Of a stretch of 64,000 nucleotides of DNA, positions 16,156-24,424 are shown in pieces. The stretch comes from Nonomuraea turcica (GTDB lineage: Bacteria > Actinomycetota > Actinomycetes > Streptosporangiales > Streptosporangiaceae): the NCBI RefSeq assembly GCF_030718205.1, contig NZ_JAUZQF010000026.1:1-64000 (forward strand), in the 5' to 3' direction. The first letter of the stretch is position 1, and each line of letters begins with the position of its first letter. Under the pieces are notes generated by a model that was not told where the DNA came from, made no database searches, and worked only from the letters and a program-made list of their open reading frames with translations. Both the position numbers and the translations under genes were made by a program.

Positions 16156-17760
16156 TCAGCTCCAGGCGAGGATGGCGAGCGGGTCCTCGAGCATCGCGCC
16201 CACGTCGCGTAGGAACAGCGAGCCCAGCTCGCCGTCCACGATCCGGTGGTCGAAGGAGAGCGACAACGTCGTCACCTTGCGGACCGCCAGCTCGCCGTCC
16301 ACCACCCACGGCATGTCCCTGATCTGGCCGAAGGCCAGGATCGCGGCCTCGCCCGGGTTCAGGATGGGGGTGCCGGTGTCCACGCCGAACACGCCCACGT
16401 TGGTGATCGTGATCGTCCCGCCGGCCATCTCGGCGGGCTGGGTACGGCCTGCCCTGGCCGTCTCCGTCAGCTGGACCAGGTGCTTGGCCAGGCCGGGGAG
16501 CGACAAGGTGTGGGCATTCTTGATGTTGGGCACCACCAGGCCCCTGGGAGTGGCGGCGGCGATCCCCAGGTTCACGTAGTGCTTGATGACGATCTCCTGG
16601 GCCTCCTCGTCCCACGAAGAGTTGATCATGGGGTGCCGTCCGGCCGCCGTCAGCACCGCCTTGGCCACCAGGAGCAGCGGGGAGACCTTGACGTCGGCGA
16701 AGTCGGGGAGGGCCCGCAGGCGGTGGACGGCCTCCATGGTCCTCGTCACGTCGATCTGGAGGAACTCGGTGACGTGCGGGGCGGTGTAGGCGCTGGTGAC
16801 CATGGCCTGGGCGGTCATCTTGCGCACGCCCTTGATGGGGATGCGCTCCTCCCGCGGCAGCGGGCCTTCGGGTATGGCTGCCGCTTCCGGCGCCTCTGCC
16901 GCCGTGTGCACGTCCTCACGGGTGATCGAGCCCTGCGGGCCCGTGCCGGTGATCGTAGTGAGGTCCACGCCCAGGTCCTTGGCCAGCTTGCGGACTGGTG
17001 GCTTGGCCAGGACCGCTACCCGGCCGGACGCTCCCGGCGCCCCCGGTCCCTCCGGCGCTGCTGGTCCCTCTGGCTCTGCCAGTCCCTGCAGCGCCGCCGG
17101 TCCCGCCAGCGCTGCAGGTCCCGCCGGCGCGGTGCCGGTCGGAGGGCGTTTGCGGGGGCGGCGTTTCGTCGCGCCCGTTTTGACGCCGTAGCCGACCAGG
17201 ACGGACTGGCGCTCCTCCTTGGGGGCCGGGCTGCCGTGGGCGCCGGGCTCCACGGCGCCTTCCGCCGGGGGCTTCGGCACCATGTCGTCGGCCAGCGCCT
17301 GGGCCCGGCCAGCGGCACCGCTGGCCCCGGCGACACCGCTGGGCTCGCGGACACCGCCAGGCTCGCGGACACCGCTGGGCTCGGGAACACCGCTGGGCTC
17401 GGGAACACCGCTGGGCTCGGCGACACCGGCACGGTCGGCGGCAGCGCGGTCAGCGGCGGCGCCCCGGTCGGCGGTCTCTGTGCCCTTGGGCGCCGTAACA
17501 CGTGGAGGGGCGCCACCCTCCTCGACGGTGTCGACGGCGATGATCGGGACGCCCACGTCGACCGTCTGGCCCTCCTCGGCCAGCAGGCCGGCCACCACGC
17601 CGTCCCACGGGATCGGCAGCTCGACGATGGACTTGGCCGTCTCGATCTCCACGACGATCTGGTTGACCTTGACGTCATCGCCCGCCTTGACGTGCCAGCG
17701 GACGATCTCGGCCTCGGTCAGCCCCTCCCCGACGTCCGGGAGCTTGAACTCGCGTCGCAT
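16156..17760 (-). CDS. bkdC: dihydrolipoamide acyltransferase (E2) of a branched-chain 2-oxoacid dehydrogenase complex
   Basis: E2 core subunit of 534 aa. Residues 1-78 form one lipoyl domain with lipoyl-lysine Lys43 (ETAKS). A long Pro/Ala/Glu/Ser linker (about 90-255) contains a six-residue tandem repeat. A peripheral-subunit-binding domain (RKLAKDLGVDLTTITGTGPQGSITREDV) and the catalytic domain follow, ending with His505 and Asp509 in SFDHRIVDG. It transfers acyl groups from E1 to CoA. The gene lies 14 nt after the E1 beta stop with a GAGAGG site. The E1 subunits upstream point to branched-chain keto acids; a pyruvate or acetoin substrate is less likely. Confidence 0.9.
   Translation of the reverse strand: MRREFKLPDVGEGLTEAEIVRWHVKAGDDVKVNQIVVEIETAKSIVELPIPWDGVVAGLLAEEGQTVDVGVPIIAVDTVEEGGAPPRVTAPKGTETADRGAAADRAAADRAGVAEPSGVPEPSGVPEPSGVREPGGVREPSGVAGASGAAGRAQALADDMVPKPPAEGAVEPGAHGSPAPKEERQSVLVGYGVKTGATKRRPRKRPPTGTAPAGPAALAGPAALQGLAEPEGPAAPEGPGAPGASGRVAVLAKPPVRKLAKDLGVDLTTITGTGPQGSITREDVHTAAEAPEAAAIPEGPLPREERIPIKGVRKMTAQAMVTSAYTAPHVTEFLQIDVTRTMEAVHRLRALPDFADVKVSPLLLVAKAVLTAAGRHPMINSSWDEEAQEIVIKHYVNLGIAAATPRGLVVPNIKNAHTLSLPGLAKHLVQLTETARAGRTQPAEMAGGTITITNVGVFGVDTGTPILNPGEAAILAFGQIRDMPWVVDGELAVRKVTTLSLSFDHRIVDGELGSLFLRDVGAMLEDPLAILAWS
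17332..17421. repeat. five 18-bp tandem repeats inside bkdC linker
   Basis: Five consecutive 18-bp units near GACACCGCTGGGCTCGCG (17332-17421), with one further degenerate unit to 17439. They encode a repeated six-residue PSGVPE/PSGVRE pattern in the flexible linker of the E2 subunit. Unit number is likely to vary between strains by slippage. It is not a CRISPR array: there are no spacers. Confidence 0.85.
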
Positions 17761-17774
17761 GCTCAACCCCCCTC

Positions 17775-18755
17775 TCAGTACCCGAAGGTGCGGTCGACGG
17801 CGTCGAGCACCCGGTCCAGGTCGGGCAGGTAGTGTTCTTCCAGCTTCGACGGGGGGTAGGGGGTGGAGAAGCCGCCGACCCGCAGGACGGGGGCCTCCAG
17901 GTGGTAGAAGCACTGCTCGGTGATCCTGGCCGCGAGCTCGGCCCCGAACCCGCTGTTCACGGGCGCCTCGTGGACGACCACGACCCGCCCGGTCCGGCGT
18001 ACGGAATCCATGACCACCGGCTCGTCCAGCGGGTTGAGCGAGCGCAGGTCTACGACCTCCAGCGAGCGCCCCTCCTCCTCGGCGGCCGCGGCCGCCTCCA
18101 GGCACGTCTTGACCATGGGCCCGTACGCCAGCAGCGTCACATCGGCGCCCTGCCGCACCACCTTGGCCGCGTGCAGCGGCGTCCACCAGTCGGTGGAGGT
18201 GGTGTCGATGTCGGCCTTCTCCCAGTAGCGACGCTTCGGCTCGAAGAACAGGACCGGGTCGTCGCTGCGGATGGCCTGCTGGATCATGGTGTACGCGTCC
18301 GCCGGGTTGGAGCAGGCGACGACACGCAGCCCGGCGGTGTGGGTGAAGTACGCCTCGGGGGACTCGCTGTGGTGCTCGACCGCGCCGATGCCGCCACCGC
18401 ACGGGATGCGGACGACCACCGGCAGCTTGATCGCTCCTAGCGACCGCATCGGCATCTTGGCCAGCTGGGTGATGATCTGGTCGGCGGCCGGGAAGACGAA
18501 GCCGTCGAACTGGATCTCGCACACCGGCCGGTAACCGCGCAGCGCCAGCCCGATCGCGGTGCCGATGATGCCGGACTCGGCCAGCGGCGTGTCGATGACC
18601 CGGTCCTCGCCGAAGTCCTTCTGCAGGCCGTCGGTGACCCGGAAGACGCCGCCCAGCTTGCCGACGTCCTCGCCCATGATGAGAACCTTGGGGTCGTCCT
18701 CCATGGCCTTGCGCATGCCCTCGTTGAGCGCCTTGGACAGGCTGAGTACGGTCAT
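17775..18755 (-). CDS. bkdB: branched-chain 2-oxoacid dehydrogenase E1 beta subunit
   Basis: A 326-aa transketolase-like E1 beta subunit. It carries the GEDVGKLGGVFRVTDGL start block, RVIDTPLAESGIIGTAIGLALRG, and the C-terminal transketolase domain (DVTLLAYGPMV, VVDLRSLNPLD, GRVVVVHEAP). With E1 alpha it decarboxylates branched-chain keto acids, which in actinomycetes also supply starter units for branched fatty acids. It overlaps the E1 alpha stop by ATGA, so the subunits are co-translated. Length matches BkdB proteins. Confidence 0.92.
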   Translation of the reverse strand: MTVLSLSKALNEGMRKAMEDDPKVLIMGEDVGKLGGVFRVTDGLQKDFGEDRVIDTPLAESGIIGTAIGLALRGYRPVCEIQFDGFVFPAADQIITQLAKMPMRSLGAIKLPVVVRIPCGGGIGAVEHHSESPEAYFTHTAGLRVVACSNPADAYTMIQQAIRSDDPVLFFEPKRRYWEKADIDTTSTDWWTPLHAAKVVRQGADVTLLAYGPMVKTCLEAAAAAEEEGRSLEVVDLRSLNPLDEPVVMDSVRRTGRVVVVHEAPVNSGFGAELAARITEQCFYHLEAPVLRVGGFSTPYPPSKLEEHYLPDLDRVLDAVDRTFGY

Positions 18756-19843
18756 CGCTCGAAACCTTCCAAGTACGCGGCGAACTGGGCGCGCTCCCGG
18801 TCGATCAGGGCGTGGGGCTCGCTGTAGACGTGGTCGAAGATGTCGAGCGGCTGGGGGTCCTGCATCGCCAGGCAGCGCCGGCGCAGGTCGGCGCCCAGCT
18901 GGTCGGCCTCGCCGTCCACCGAGTCGAAGAACGCCTGGTCGGCCAGCTCGTTCTTGAACAGGTAAGCCTTCACCCGCTCGATCGGGTCCTTGAGCTTCCA
19001 CGCCTCCAGCTCGCTGGCCACGCGGTAACGCGTGGGGTCGTCGGTGGTGGTGTGCGCGCCCATCCGGTACGTGAACGCCTCGATCAGCGTCGGCCCCTGC
19101 CCGGTACGTGCCGCCTCCAGCGCCTTGCGGGTGACCGCCAGGCACGCGAACACGTCGTTGCCGTCCACCCGGACCCCCGGGAAGCCGAAGCCGGACGCGC
19201 GGCGGTATAGCGGGATGCGGGTCTGCTTCTCCAGCGGCTCGGAGATGGCCCACTGGTTGTTCTGGCAGAAGAACACGATCGGCGCGTTGAACACGCTCGC
19301 CCAGATGAACGACTCGTTCACATCGCCCTGCGAGGTGGCGCCGTCGCCGAAGTAGACGATCGTGGCGGCGTTGGCGTCGTCACGCTGGATGCCCATCGCG
19401 TACCCGACCGCGTGCAGCGTCTGGCTGCCGATCACGATCGTGTAGAGGTGGAAGTTGTGCTCCTGCGGGTCCCAGCCGCCGTGGTTGACGCCCCTGAACA
19501 GGCCGAGCAACTTCACCGGGTCCACGTCGCGGCACCACGCCACGCCGTGCTCGCGGTAAGTGGGGAAGGCCATGTCCACGTCGGTGAGCGCACGCCCTGA
19601 GCCGATCTGGGCGGCCTCCTGGCCGAGCAGCGAGGCCCAGATGCCCAGCTCACCTTGGCGCTGCAGCGCCACGGCTTCCAGGTCGATGCGGCGGACGAGC
19701 ACCAGGTCGCGGTAGAGCGACCGGACGTCCTCCGGGGTCAGGTCGATGTCGTAGTCGGGATGCTCGACCCGCTCTCCCTCGGGGGTGAGCAGCTGGACGA
19801 GCTCTGGAGGTGCTTCAGCACCACGAGAGGCGTCGACTGTCAC
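18752..19843 (-). CDS. bkdA: branched-chain 2-oxoacid dehydrogenase E1 alpha subunit
   Basis: A 363-aa thiamine-diphosphate-dependent E1 alpha subunit. The ThDP motif runs GDGATSQGDVNES to CQNN. The phosphorylation-loop-like region YRMGAHTTTDDPTRYR is also present. First gene of the bkdA-bkdB-bkdC operon on the minus strand. The GTG start has AGGAG 6 nt upstream; a longer reading frame extends a further 47 codons without a ribosome site or homology and was rejected. A weak promoter (TTGCGC, 19-nt spacer, CACTAT at 19947-19977, minus strand) lies about 100 nt upstream. The E3 partner could be lpdA at 54.4 kb. Confidence 0.9.
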   Translation of the reverse strand: MTVDASRGAEAPPELVQLLTPEGERVEHPDYDIDLTPEDVRSLYRDLVLVRRIDLEAVALQRQGELGIWASLLGQEAAQIGSGRALTDVDMAFPTYREHGVAWCRDVDPVKLLGLFRGVNHGGWDPQEHNFHLYTIVIGSQTLHAVGYAMGIQRDDANAATIVYFGDGATSQGDVNESFIWASVFNAPIVFFCQNNQWAISEPLEKQTRIPLYRRASGFGFPGVRVDGNDVFACLAVTRKALEAARTGQGPTLIEAFTYRMGAHTTTDDPTRYRVASELEAWKLKDPIERVKAYLFKNELADQAFFDSVDGEADQLGADLRRRCLAMQDPQPLDIFDHVYSEPHALIDRERAQFAAYLEGFER

Positions 19844-20458
19844 GTGCCACTCCTGATGATCTCGGGGCCGGTGCCGATGGGGTCGCCACCTTCCGGCATT
19901 TCTGAAGCACAAACCATGTGGTGGTGGTTCGTGCCTGTTTGGGGCCATAGTGGCAGACATCACAGCCCAGCGCGCAAGCCCCATGCCCTAGCCGTTCCCC
20001 TTGCGCCCACAACCACACGCCACCGGTAGGGTAGGGACTGTTGCTGGCGCTCGCTATGCGAACCTGCGGTTGCCCATAGAACTGTAGTTTGATTTCTCTG
20101 GGTCGATCGGTTGCGACCGAAGGTAATCGCACGGTAACATTCAGTAACGTCTGGGTGTCCGACTGACGCCCGGTCCCCGCCCCCAGTGGTGTCCGCACCA
20201 ACGGGACAGCGTCCGGCGGGGCGGTGGCCCAAGAGCCGCACTCCATCCAGGAATGCGAAGTCAGGCCCCGACAACGCGGTTCTCAACCACAGTCCGCCCG
20301 GCTCGCCGGACGGACGCGGCATCGGCTTCCACCGGATCGCTGCCCAGCCTCGGCCGGCAGGCGACGAGGCTACGCCGATGTTCGCGTTAGTGATGTAAAA
20401 CACAGAGATCCGAAGACGCTGGCTTTCCCAACTCCACCCGTTATGCAGGAGGAACGCA
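19844..20458. other. 615-bp divergent intergenic region, bkdA / purS
   Basis: No convincing gene on either strand: the open frames have no ribosome site and atypical composition for this genome. It holds the promoter region of bkdA at the left, a sigmaA-like promoter for purS at 20111-20140 and a long (about 300-nt) purS leader. I did not recognise a riboswitch. The leader has GC-rich inverted segments around 20290-20370 (for example GGCTCGCCGGACGG) that could fold. Confidence 0.6.
20111..20140 (+). promoter_or_regulatory. candidate purS promoter
   Basis: TTGCGA (20111-20116), an 18-nt spacer and TAACAT (20135-20140). Transcription would begin near 20147, leaving an untranslated leader of about 310 nt before the purS GTG at 20459. 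Confidence 0.5.
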
Positions 20459-20704
20459 GTGGCACGCGTCATCGTGGACGTCATGCTGAAGCCCGAGATC
20501 CTCGACCCGCAGGGCCAGGCGATCGCACGAGCGCTGCCCAGGCTCGGCTTCTCCGGCGTCTCGGCCGTTCGGCAAGGCAAGCGTTTCGAGGTCGAGCTCG
20601 AGGGCCCGGCCGACGAGGCGGCGCTCGCCGAGGTGCGCAAGATGGCCGAGACGCTGCTGGCCAACACGGTGATCGAGGACTACAGCGTGCGGGTCGAGGG
20701 GTAG
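20459..20704 (+). CDS. purS: phosphoribosylformylglycinamidine synthase subunit PurS
   Basis: An 81-aa subunit of FGAM synthase (step 4 of purine synthesis). It bridges PurQ and the small-type PurL and channels ammonia between them. The sequence begins ARVIVDVMLKPEILDPQGQAI, a classic PurS block, and ends TVIEDYSVRVEG. GTG start with GGAGGA 5 nt upstream. Unusually, purQ does not follow directly: an anti-sigma-like gene lies between. Confidence 0.95.
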   Translation: MARVIVDVMLKPEILDPQGQAIARALPRLGFSGVSAVRQGKRFEVELEGPADEAALAEVRKMAETLLANTVIEDYSVRVEG

Positions 20705-20874
20705 AAGGAAGATATGCCGCCCCGGTTTCCCCCTGGGTGCTTAAAGCCGGGTTCGGGTGTGCCACAATGCCACGGGCATGCCAACAGTAAATAACAACAG
20801 CGTGATTTTGCGGTTAGCCCCGATTTCACAGGGAAACCTACTCCAGGTGACATTCTCGCGCCCGGAGGAGTCCG

Positions 20875-21312
20875 GTGGATATTGAGTTCTCGTTGGCACT
20901 GCCTCGGGATGCGATCGGCATACCGATGGTCAGGCGAGTGCTTGGTGATGCCATGCGTTCACTCAACGTGAGTGAGACGTGCATCGCCGACATGCTGCTC
21001 GCCGTGTCCGAGGCGTGCTCCAATGCGGTGCGGCACGGGGGACCCGCCAACCGCTACGAGGTGACGGCGTCGATCGGCTCCGGCCAGTGCGACGTGCGGG
21101 TGGCGGACAACGGCAACGGGGTGCCGTCGATCCCGCCGCACTTCCCCCCTCCTGACACCGAGAACGGCCGCGGCCTGCTGATCATGCGTTCCGTGGTCGA
21201 CGAGATCTCCTTCGGCATCACGCCCGGCCGTGGCACCACGGTCCACCTGCGGAAGCTGCTCGACTGGGACGACGAGGCCGACGCCCGTCCGCGGCAGCTG
21301 GCAGCCGTCTGA
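20875..21312 (+). CDS. RsbW-like anti-sigma factor (GHKL ATPase domain)
   Basis: A 145-aa stand-alone HATPase_c protein. The N box is SEACSNAVRHG, the G1 box VADNGNG, and the G2 region GRGLLIMRSVVD with a following GRGTTVHL. Such proteins bind a sigma factor or phosphorylate an anti-anti-sigma partner. No sigma or STAS gene is adjacent, so the partner is elsewhere. GTG start with GGAGGAG 4 nt upstream. It lies 170 nt after purS and 132 nt before purQ, so it may have its own promoter in the purS-purQ gap. It shows normal codon use and no sign of recent transfer. Confidence 0.85.
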   Translation: MDIEFSLALPRDAIGIPMVRRVLGDAMRSLNVSETCIADMLLAVSEACSNAVRHGGPANRYEVTASIGSGQCDVRVADNGNGVPSIPPHFPPPDTENGRGLLIMRSVVDEISFGITPGRGTTVHLRKLLDWDDEADARPRQLAAV

Positions 21313-21444
21313 GCTGCGCGTCCGCGTGACGCACCAGCCGATGCGGACCACGCGGCAGCACCCGATAACCTGAGTAGACCGCCGCCGTCCGCCCCGAAGA
21401 GACGGTGGCGCGTGCGCGCGCATTCCTCGGAGGGGACGACTGTC

Positions 21445-22125
21445 ATGAGCGCTGTCCGTGTGGGCGTAGTCACGTTTCCAGGAACTCTCGACGACCAGGA
21501 CGCCGCCAGAGCCGTGCGCCTCGTGGGCGCCGAGGCGGTTCCGCTGTGGCACGCCGACCACGACCTGAAGGGAGTGGACGCCGTGTTCCTGCCCGGCGGC
21601 TTCTCCTACGGCGACTACCTGCGCTGCGGCGCCATCTCGCGGTTCGCGCCGCTCATGGCCGAGCTGATCCCGGCCGCCAAGGCGGGGCTGCCCGTGCTCG
21701 GCACGTGCAACGGGTTCCAGATCCTGTGCGAGGCGCACCTGCTGCCCGGCGCGCTGACCCGTAACGCCTCGCTCCACTACGTGTGCCGCGACCAGAAGCT
21801 CAGGATCGAGCAGACGTCGACCGCGTGGACCAACTCGTTCGCCCCCGGCCAGGAGATCGTGCTGCCGATCAAGCACGGCGAGGGCCGTTACGTGGCCTCC
21901 GACGAGACGCTGGCCGCGCTGGAGGCAAATGACCAGGTGGTCGTGCGTTACATCGGCAACCCCAACGGCTCGCTCAACGACATCGCGGGCATCCGCAACG
22001 AGGCGGGCAACGTCGTCGGGCTCATGCCGCACCCCGAGCACGCGGTGGAGGAGCTGGTCGGCGCGCCGAGCACGGACGGCCAGGGCTTCTTCACCTCCAT
22101 CCTCAAGAAGCTGGTGAACGCATGA
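21445..22125 (+). CDS. purQ: phosphoribosylformylglycinamidine synthase glutaminase subunit PurQ
   Basis: A 226-aa class I glutamine amidotransferase. The nucleophile is Cys88 in LGTCNGFQIL; the dyad is His196 and Glu198 in MPHPEH. It supplies ammonia to PurL. The ATG was chosen because GGAGGGG lies 9 nt upstream; an upstream in-frame start adds 11 residues not seen in PurQ. Its stop overlaps the purL start by ATGA. Confidence 0.95.
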   Translation: MSAVRVGVVTFPGTLDDQDAARAVRLVGAEAVPLWHADHDLKGVDAVFLPGGFSYGDYLRCGAISRFAPLMAELIPAAKAGLPVLGTCNGFQILCEAHLLPGALTRNASLHYVCRDQKLRIEQTSTAWTNSFAPGQEIVLPIKHGEGRYVASDETLAALEANDQVVVRYIGNPNGSLNDIAGIRNEAGNVVGLMPHPEHAVEELVGAPSTDGQGFFTSILKKLVNA

Positions 22126-24374
22126 GCACCGACAATGTGAAGCGGGCGGCTGAGACGCCCGACGAGCCGATGCCCTTCGCCGAGCTGGGGATGAAGCAGG
22201 ACGAGTACGACCGGGTCAAGGAGATCCTGGGTCGCCGTCCCACCGGCTCCGAGCTGGCGATCTACAGCGTCATGTGGTCGGAGCACTGCTCGTACAAGTC
22301 GTCGAAGGTGCATCTCAAGCAGTTCGCCACCAAGGCGCCCAAGTCCGAGGCGCTGCTCGTGGGCATGGGTGAGAACGCCGGCGTGGTGGACATCGGCGAC
22401 GGCTGGGCGGCCACGTTCAAGATCGAGTCGCACAACCACCCCTCCTACGTCGAGCCGCACCAGGGCGCCGCCACCGGCGTCGGCGGCATCGTCCGCGACA
22501 TCATGTCGATGGGCGCGCGCCCGATCGCGGTCATGGACTCGCTGCGCTTCGGCGGCGCGGACGCCGTGGACACGCGCCGGGTGCTGCCCGGTGTGGTCGA
22601 GGGCATCAGCCACTACGGCAACTGCCTGGGCCTGCCCAACATCGGCGGCGAGGTCGTCTTCGACCCTTGCTACATCGGCAACCCGCTGGTCAACGCCCTG
22701 TGCGTGGGCCTGCTGCGCAAGGACCAGATCAAGCTGGCCACCGCGCCCGGGCCCGGCAACAAGGTCGTGTTGTTCGGCGCGTCCACCGGCCCCGACGGCA
22801 TCGGCGGGGCCTCGGTCCTGGCGTCGGCGACGTTCGAGGACGAGTCGCAGGCCAAGCGGCCCGCCGTGCAGGTGGGCGACCCCTTCATGGAGAAGCTGCT
22901 CATCGAGTGTTGCCTGGAGCTCTACGCGGCCGACGTGGTCGTCGGCATCCAGGACCTCGGCGCGGCCGGCGTCTCGTGCGCCACGACCGAGCTGGCCGCC
23001 AAGGGCACCGGCGGCATGCAGGTCGACCTCAACCTGGTCCCGCTCCGCGATCCCTCGCTCCGCCCCGAGGAGATCCTCATGAGCGAGTCGCAGGAGCGCA
23101 TGATGGCCGTGGTCCGGCCCGACGACATCCCGGCGTTCCTGGCGATCTGCGAGAAGTGGGACGTGCCGGCCACCGTCATCGGCGAGGTCACCGACACCGG
23201 CCGTCTGGTGATGACCTGGGACGGCGAGATCATCGTGGACATCCCGCCGGGCACCGCCGCCGACGAGGGGCCCGTCTACGAGCGCCCCTACCATGAGCCG
23301 GTCGGCCAGGCCGCGCTCAACGCCGACACCCCCGACCGGCTGGAGCGGCCTGACGACCTGCGGGCCACGCTGCTCCAGCTGCTCGGCTCGCCCAACCTGG
23401 CCTCCAAGGAGTGGGTGACCTCCCAGTACGACCGTTATGTCCGCTCCAACACCGTGCTGGCCCAGCCGGCGGACGCGGGCATGGTGCGGATCTCCGAGGT
23501 CATGGCGGGCGCGGAGCCGACGACGCGGGGCATCGCCCTGTCGACGGACGGCAACGGCCGTTACGCCAAGCTGGACCCGTACGCGGGGGCGCAGCTCGCG
23601 CTGGCCGAGGCGTACCGGAACGTGGCCGTGACCGGCGCCAAGCCGCTGGCCGTCACCAACTGCCTCAACTTCGGCTCCCCCGAGGACCCCGAGGTCATGT
23701 GGCAGTTCGCCGAGGCCGTGCGCGGCCTGGCGGACGCGTGCAGGACGCTGGGCGTGCCGGTCACCGGCGGCAACGTGTCCTTCTACAACCAGACGGGTGC
23801 GACGGCCATCAACCCGACGCCGGTCGTGGGCGTGCTCGGGGTCATCGAGGACGTGGCCAAGCGGGTGCCGTCCGGGTTCGTCGCGGACGGGCTGCGGGTC
23901 GTGCTGCTCGGGGACACGCGCGAGGAGTTCGGCGGCTCGGAGTGGGCGCACGTCGCGCACCGCCACCTCGGCGGGCTGCCGCCTGTGGCCAACCTGGCCG
24001 CCGAACAGGCGCTCGCCACCGTGCTGGTGGAGGCCGCCAAGCGGGGGCTGCTCGAAGGCTCGCACGACCTGTCGGACGGCGGGCTGGCCGTGGCGCTGGC
24101 CGAGTCGTGCCTGGCGCGCGGCGTCGGGGCGACCGTGGCGCTGCCCGGCGACGCCTTCACCTGCCTGTTCAGCGAGTCGGCGGGGCGGGCGCTGGTCGTA
24201 GTGCGGCCGGAGGCCTATGACGAGTTCGCGTCGCTGTGCGGGCGGCACGATGTGCCGTGTTACGGGCTGGGGCACACCGGGGGCTCGGCGCTCGTGGTCG
24301 AGGGTGAGTTCGAGGTGGCGGTGGAGGAGCTGCGGGAAACGCACTCCGCGGCGCTTCCCGCATTGTTCGGCTGA
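22122..24374 (+). CDS. purL: phosphoribosylformylglycinamidine synthase synthetase subunit PurL
   Basis: A 750-aa small-type PurL (Bacillus-like, needing PurS and PurQ) that converts FGAR to FGAM with ATP. Landmarks are IYSVMWSEHCSYKSSKVHL near the N-terminus, KIESHNHPSYVEPHQGAATGVGG, and paired AIRS-type N and C domains (for example SHDLSDGGLAVALAES). Length is standard. Translationally coupled to purQ. A strong hairpin follows the stop. Confidence 0.96.
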   Translation: MSTDNVKRAAETPDEPMPFAELGMKQDEYDRVKEILGRRPTGSELAIYSVMWSEHCSYKSSKVHLKQFATKAPKSEALLVGMGENAGVVDIGDGWAATFKIESHNHPSYVEPHQGAATGVGGIVRDIMSMGARPIAVMDSLRFGGADAVDTRRVLPGVVEGISHYGNCLGLPNIGGEVVFDPCYIGNPLVNALCVGLLRKDQIKLATAPGPGNKVVLFGASTGPDGIGGASVLASATFEDESQAKRPAVQVGDPFMEKLLIECCLELYAADVVVGIQDLGAAGVSCATTELAAKGTGGMQVDLNLVPLRDPSLRPEEILMSESQERMMAVVRPDDIPAFLAICEKWDVPATVIGEVTDTGRLVMTWDGEIIVDIPPGTAADEGPVYERPYHEPVGQAALNADTPDRLERPDDLRATLLQLLGSPNLASKEWVTSQYDRYVRSNTVLAQPADAGMVRISEVMAGAEPTTRGIALSTDGNGRYAKLDPYAGAQLALAEAYRNVAVTGAKPLAVTNCLNFGSPEDPEVMWQFAEAVRGLADACRTLGVPVTGGNVSFYNQTGATAINPTPVVGVLGVIEDVAKRVPSGFVADGLRVVLLGDTREEFGGSEWAHVAHRHLGGLPPVANLAAEQALATVLVEAAKRGLLEGSHDLSDGGLAVALAESCLARGVGATVALPGDAFTCLFSESAGRALVVVRPEAYDEFASLCGRHDVPCYGLGHTGGSALVVEGEFEVAVEELRETHSAALPALFG

Positions 24375-24388
24375 CGGTTTCCCGGAAT

Positions 24389-24417
24389 GGGCCGGTGCGG
24401 GGTTCCCGCGCCGGCCC
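24389..24417. terminator. terminator shared by purL and the collagen-like gene
   Basis: A 13-bp stem, GGGCCGGTGCGGG / CCCGCGCCGGCCC with one G-T wobble and a 3-nt loop, lies 14 nt after the purL stop and 7 nt beyond the convergent gene's stop. It can act in both directions. Confidence 0.75.
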
Positions 24418-24424
24418 CTTCGCG

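Noticed and set aside
17332..17421. Possible CRISPR array
   Set aside because: Units are directly adjacent without spacers and in frame with a protein linker.
20140..20458. Known riboswitch in the purS leader
   Set aside because: No match to the conserved core of any riboswitch I can recall; left as unassigned leader.
19960..20667. Minus-strand frames across the bkdA-purS gap
   Set aside because: No ribosome site, odd composition and overlap with purS; treated as non-coding.
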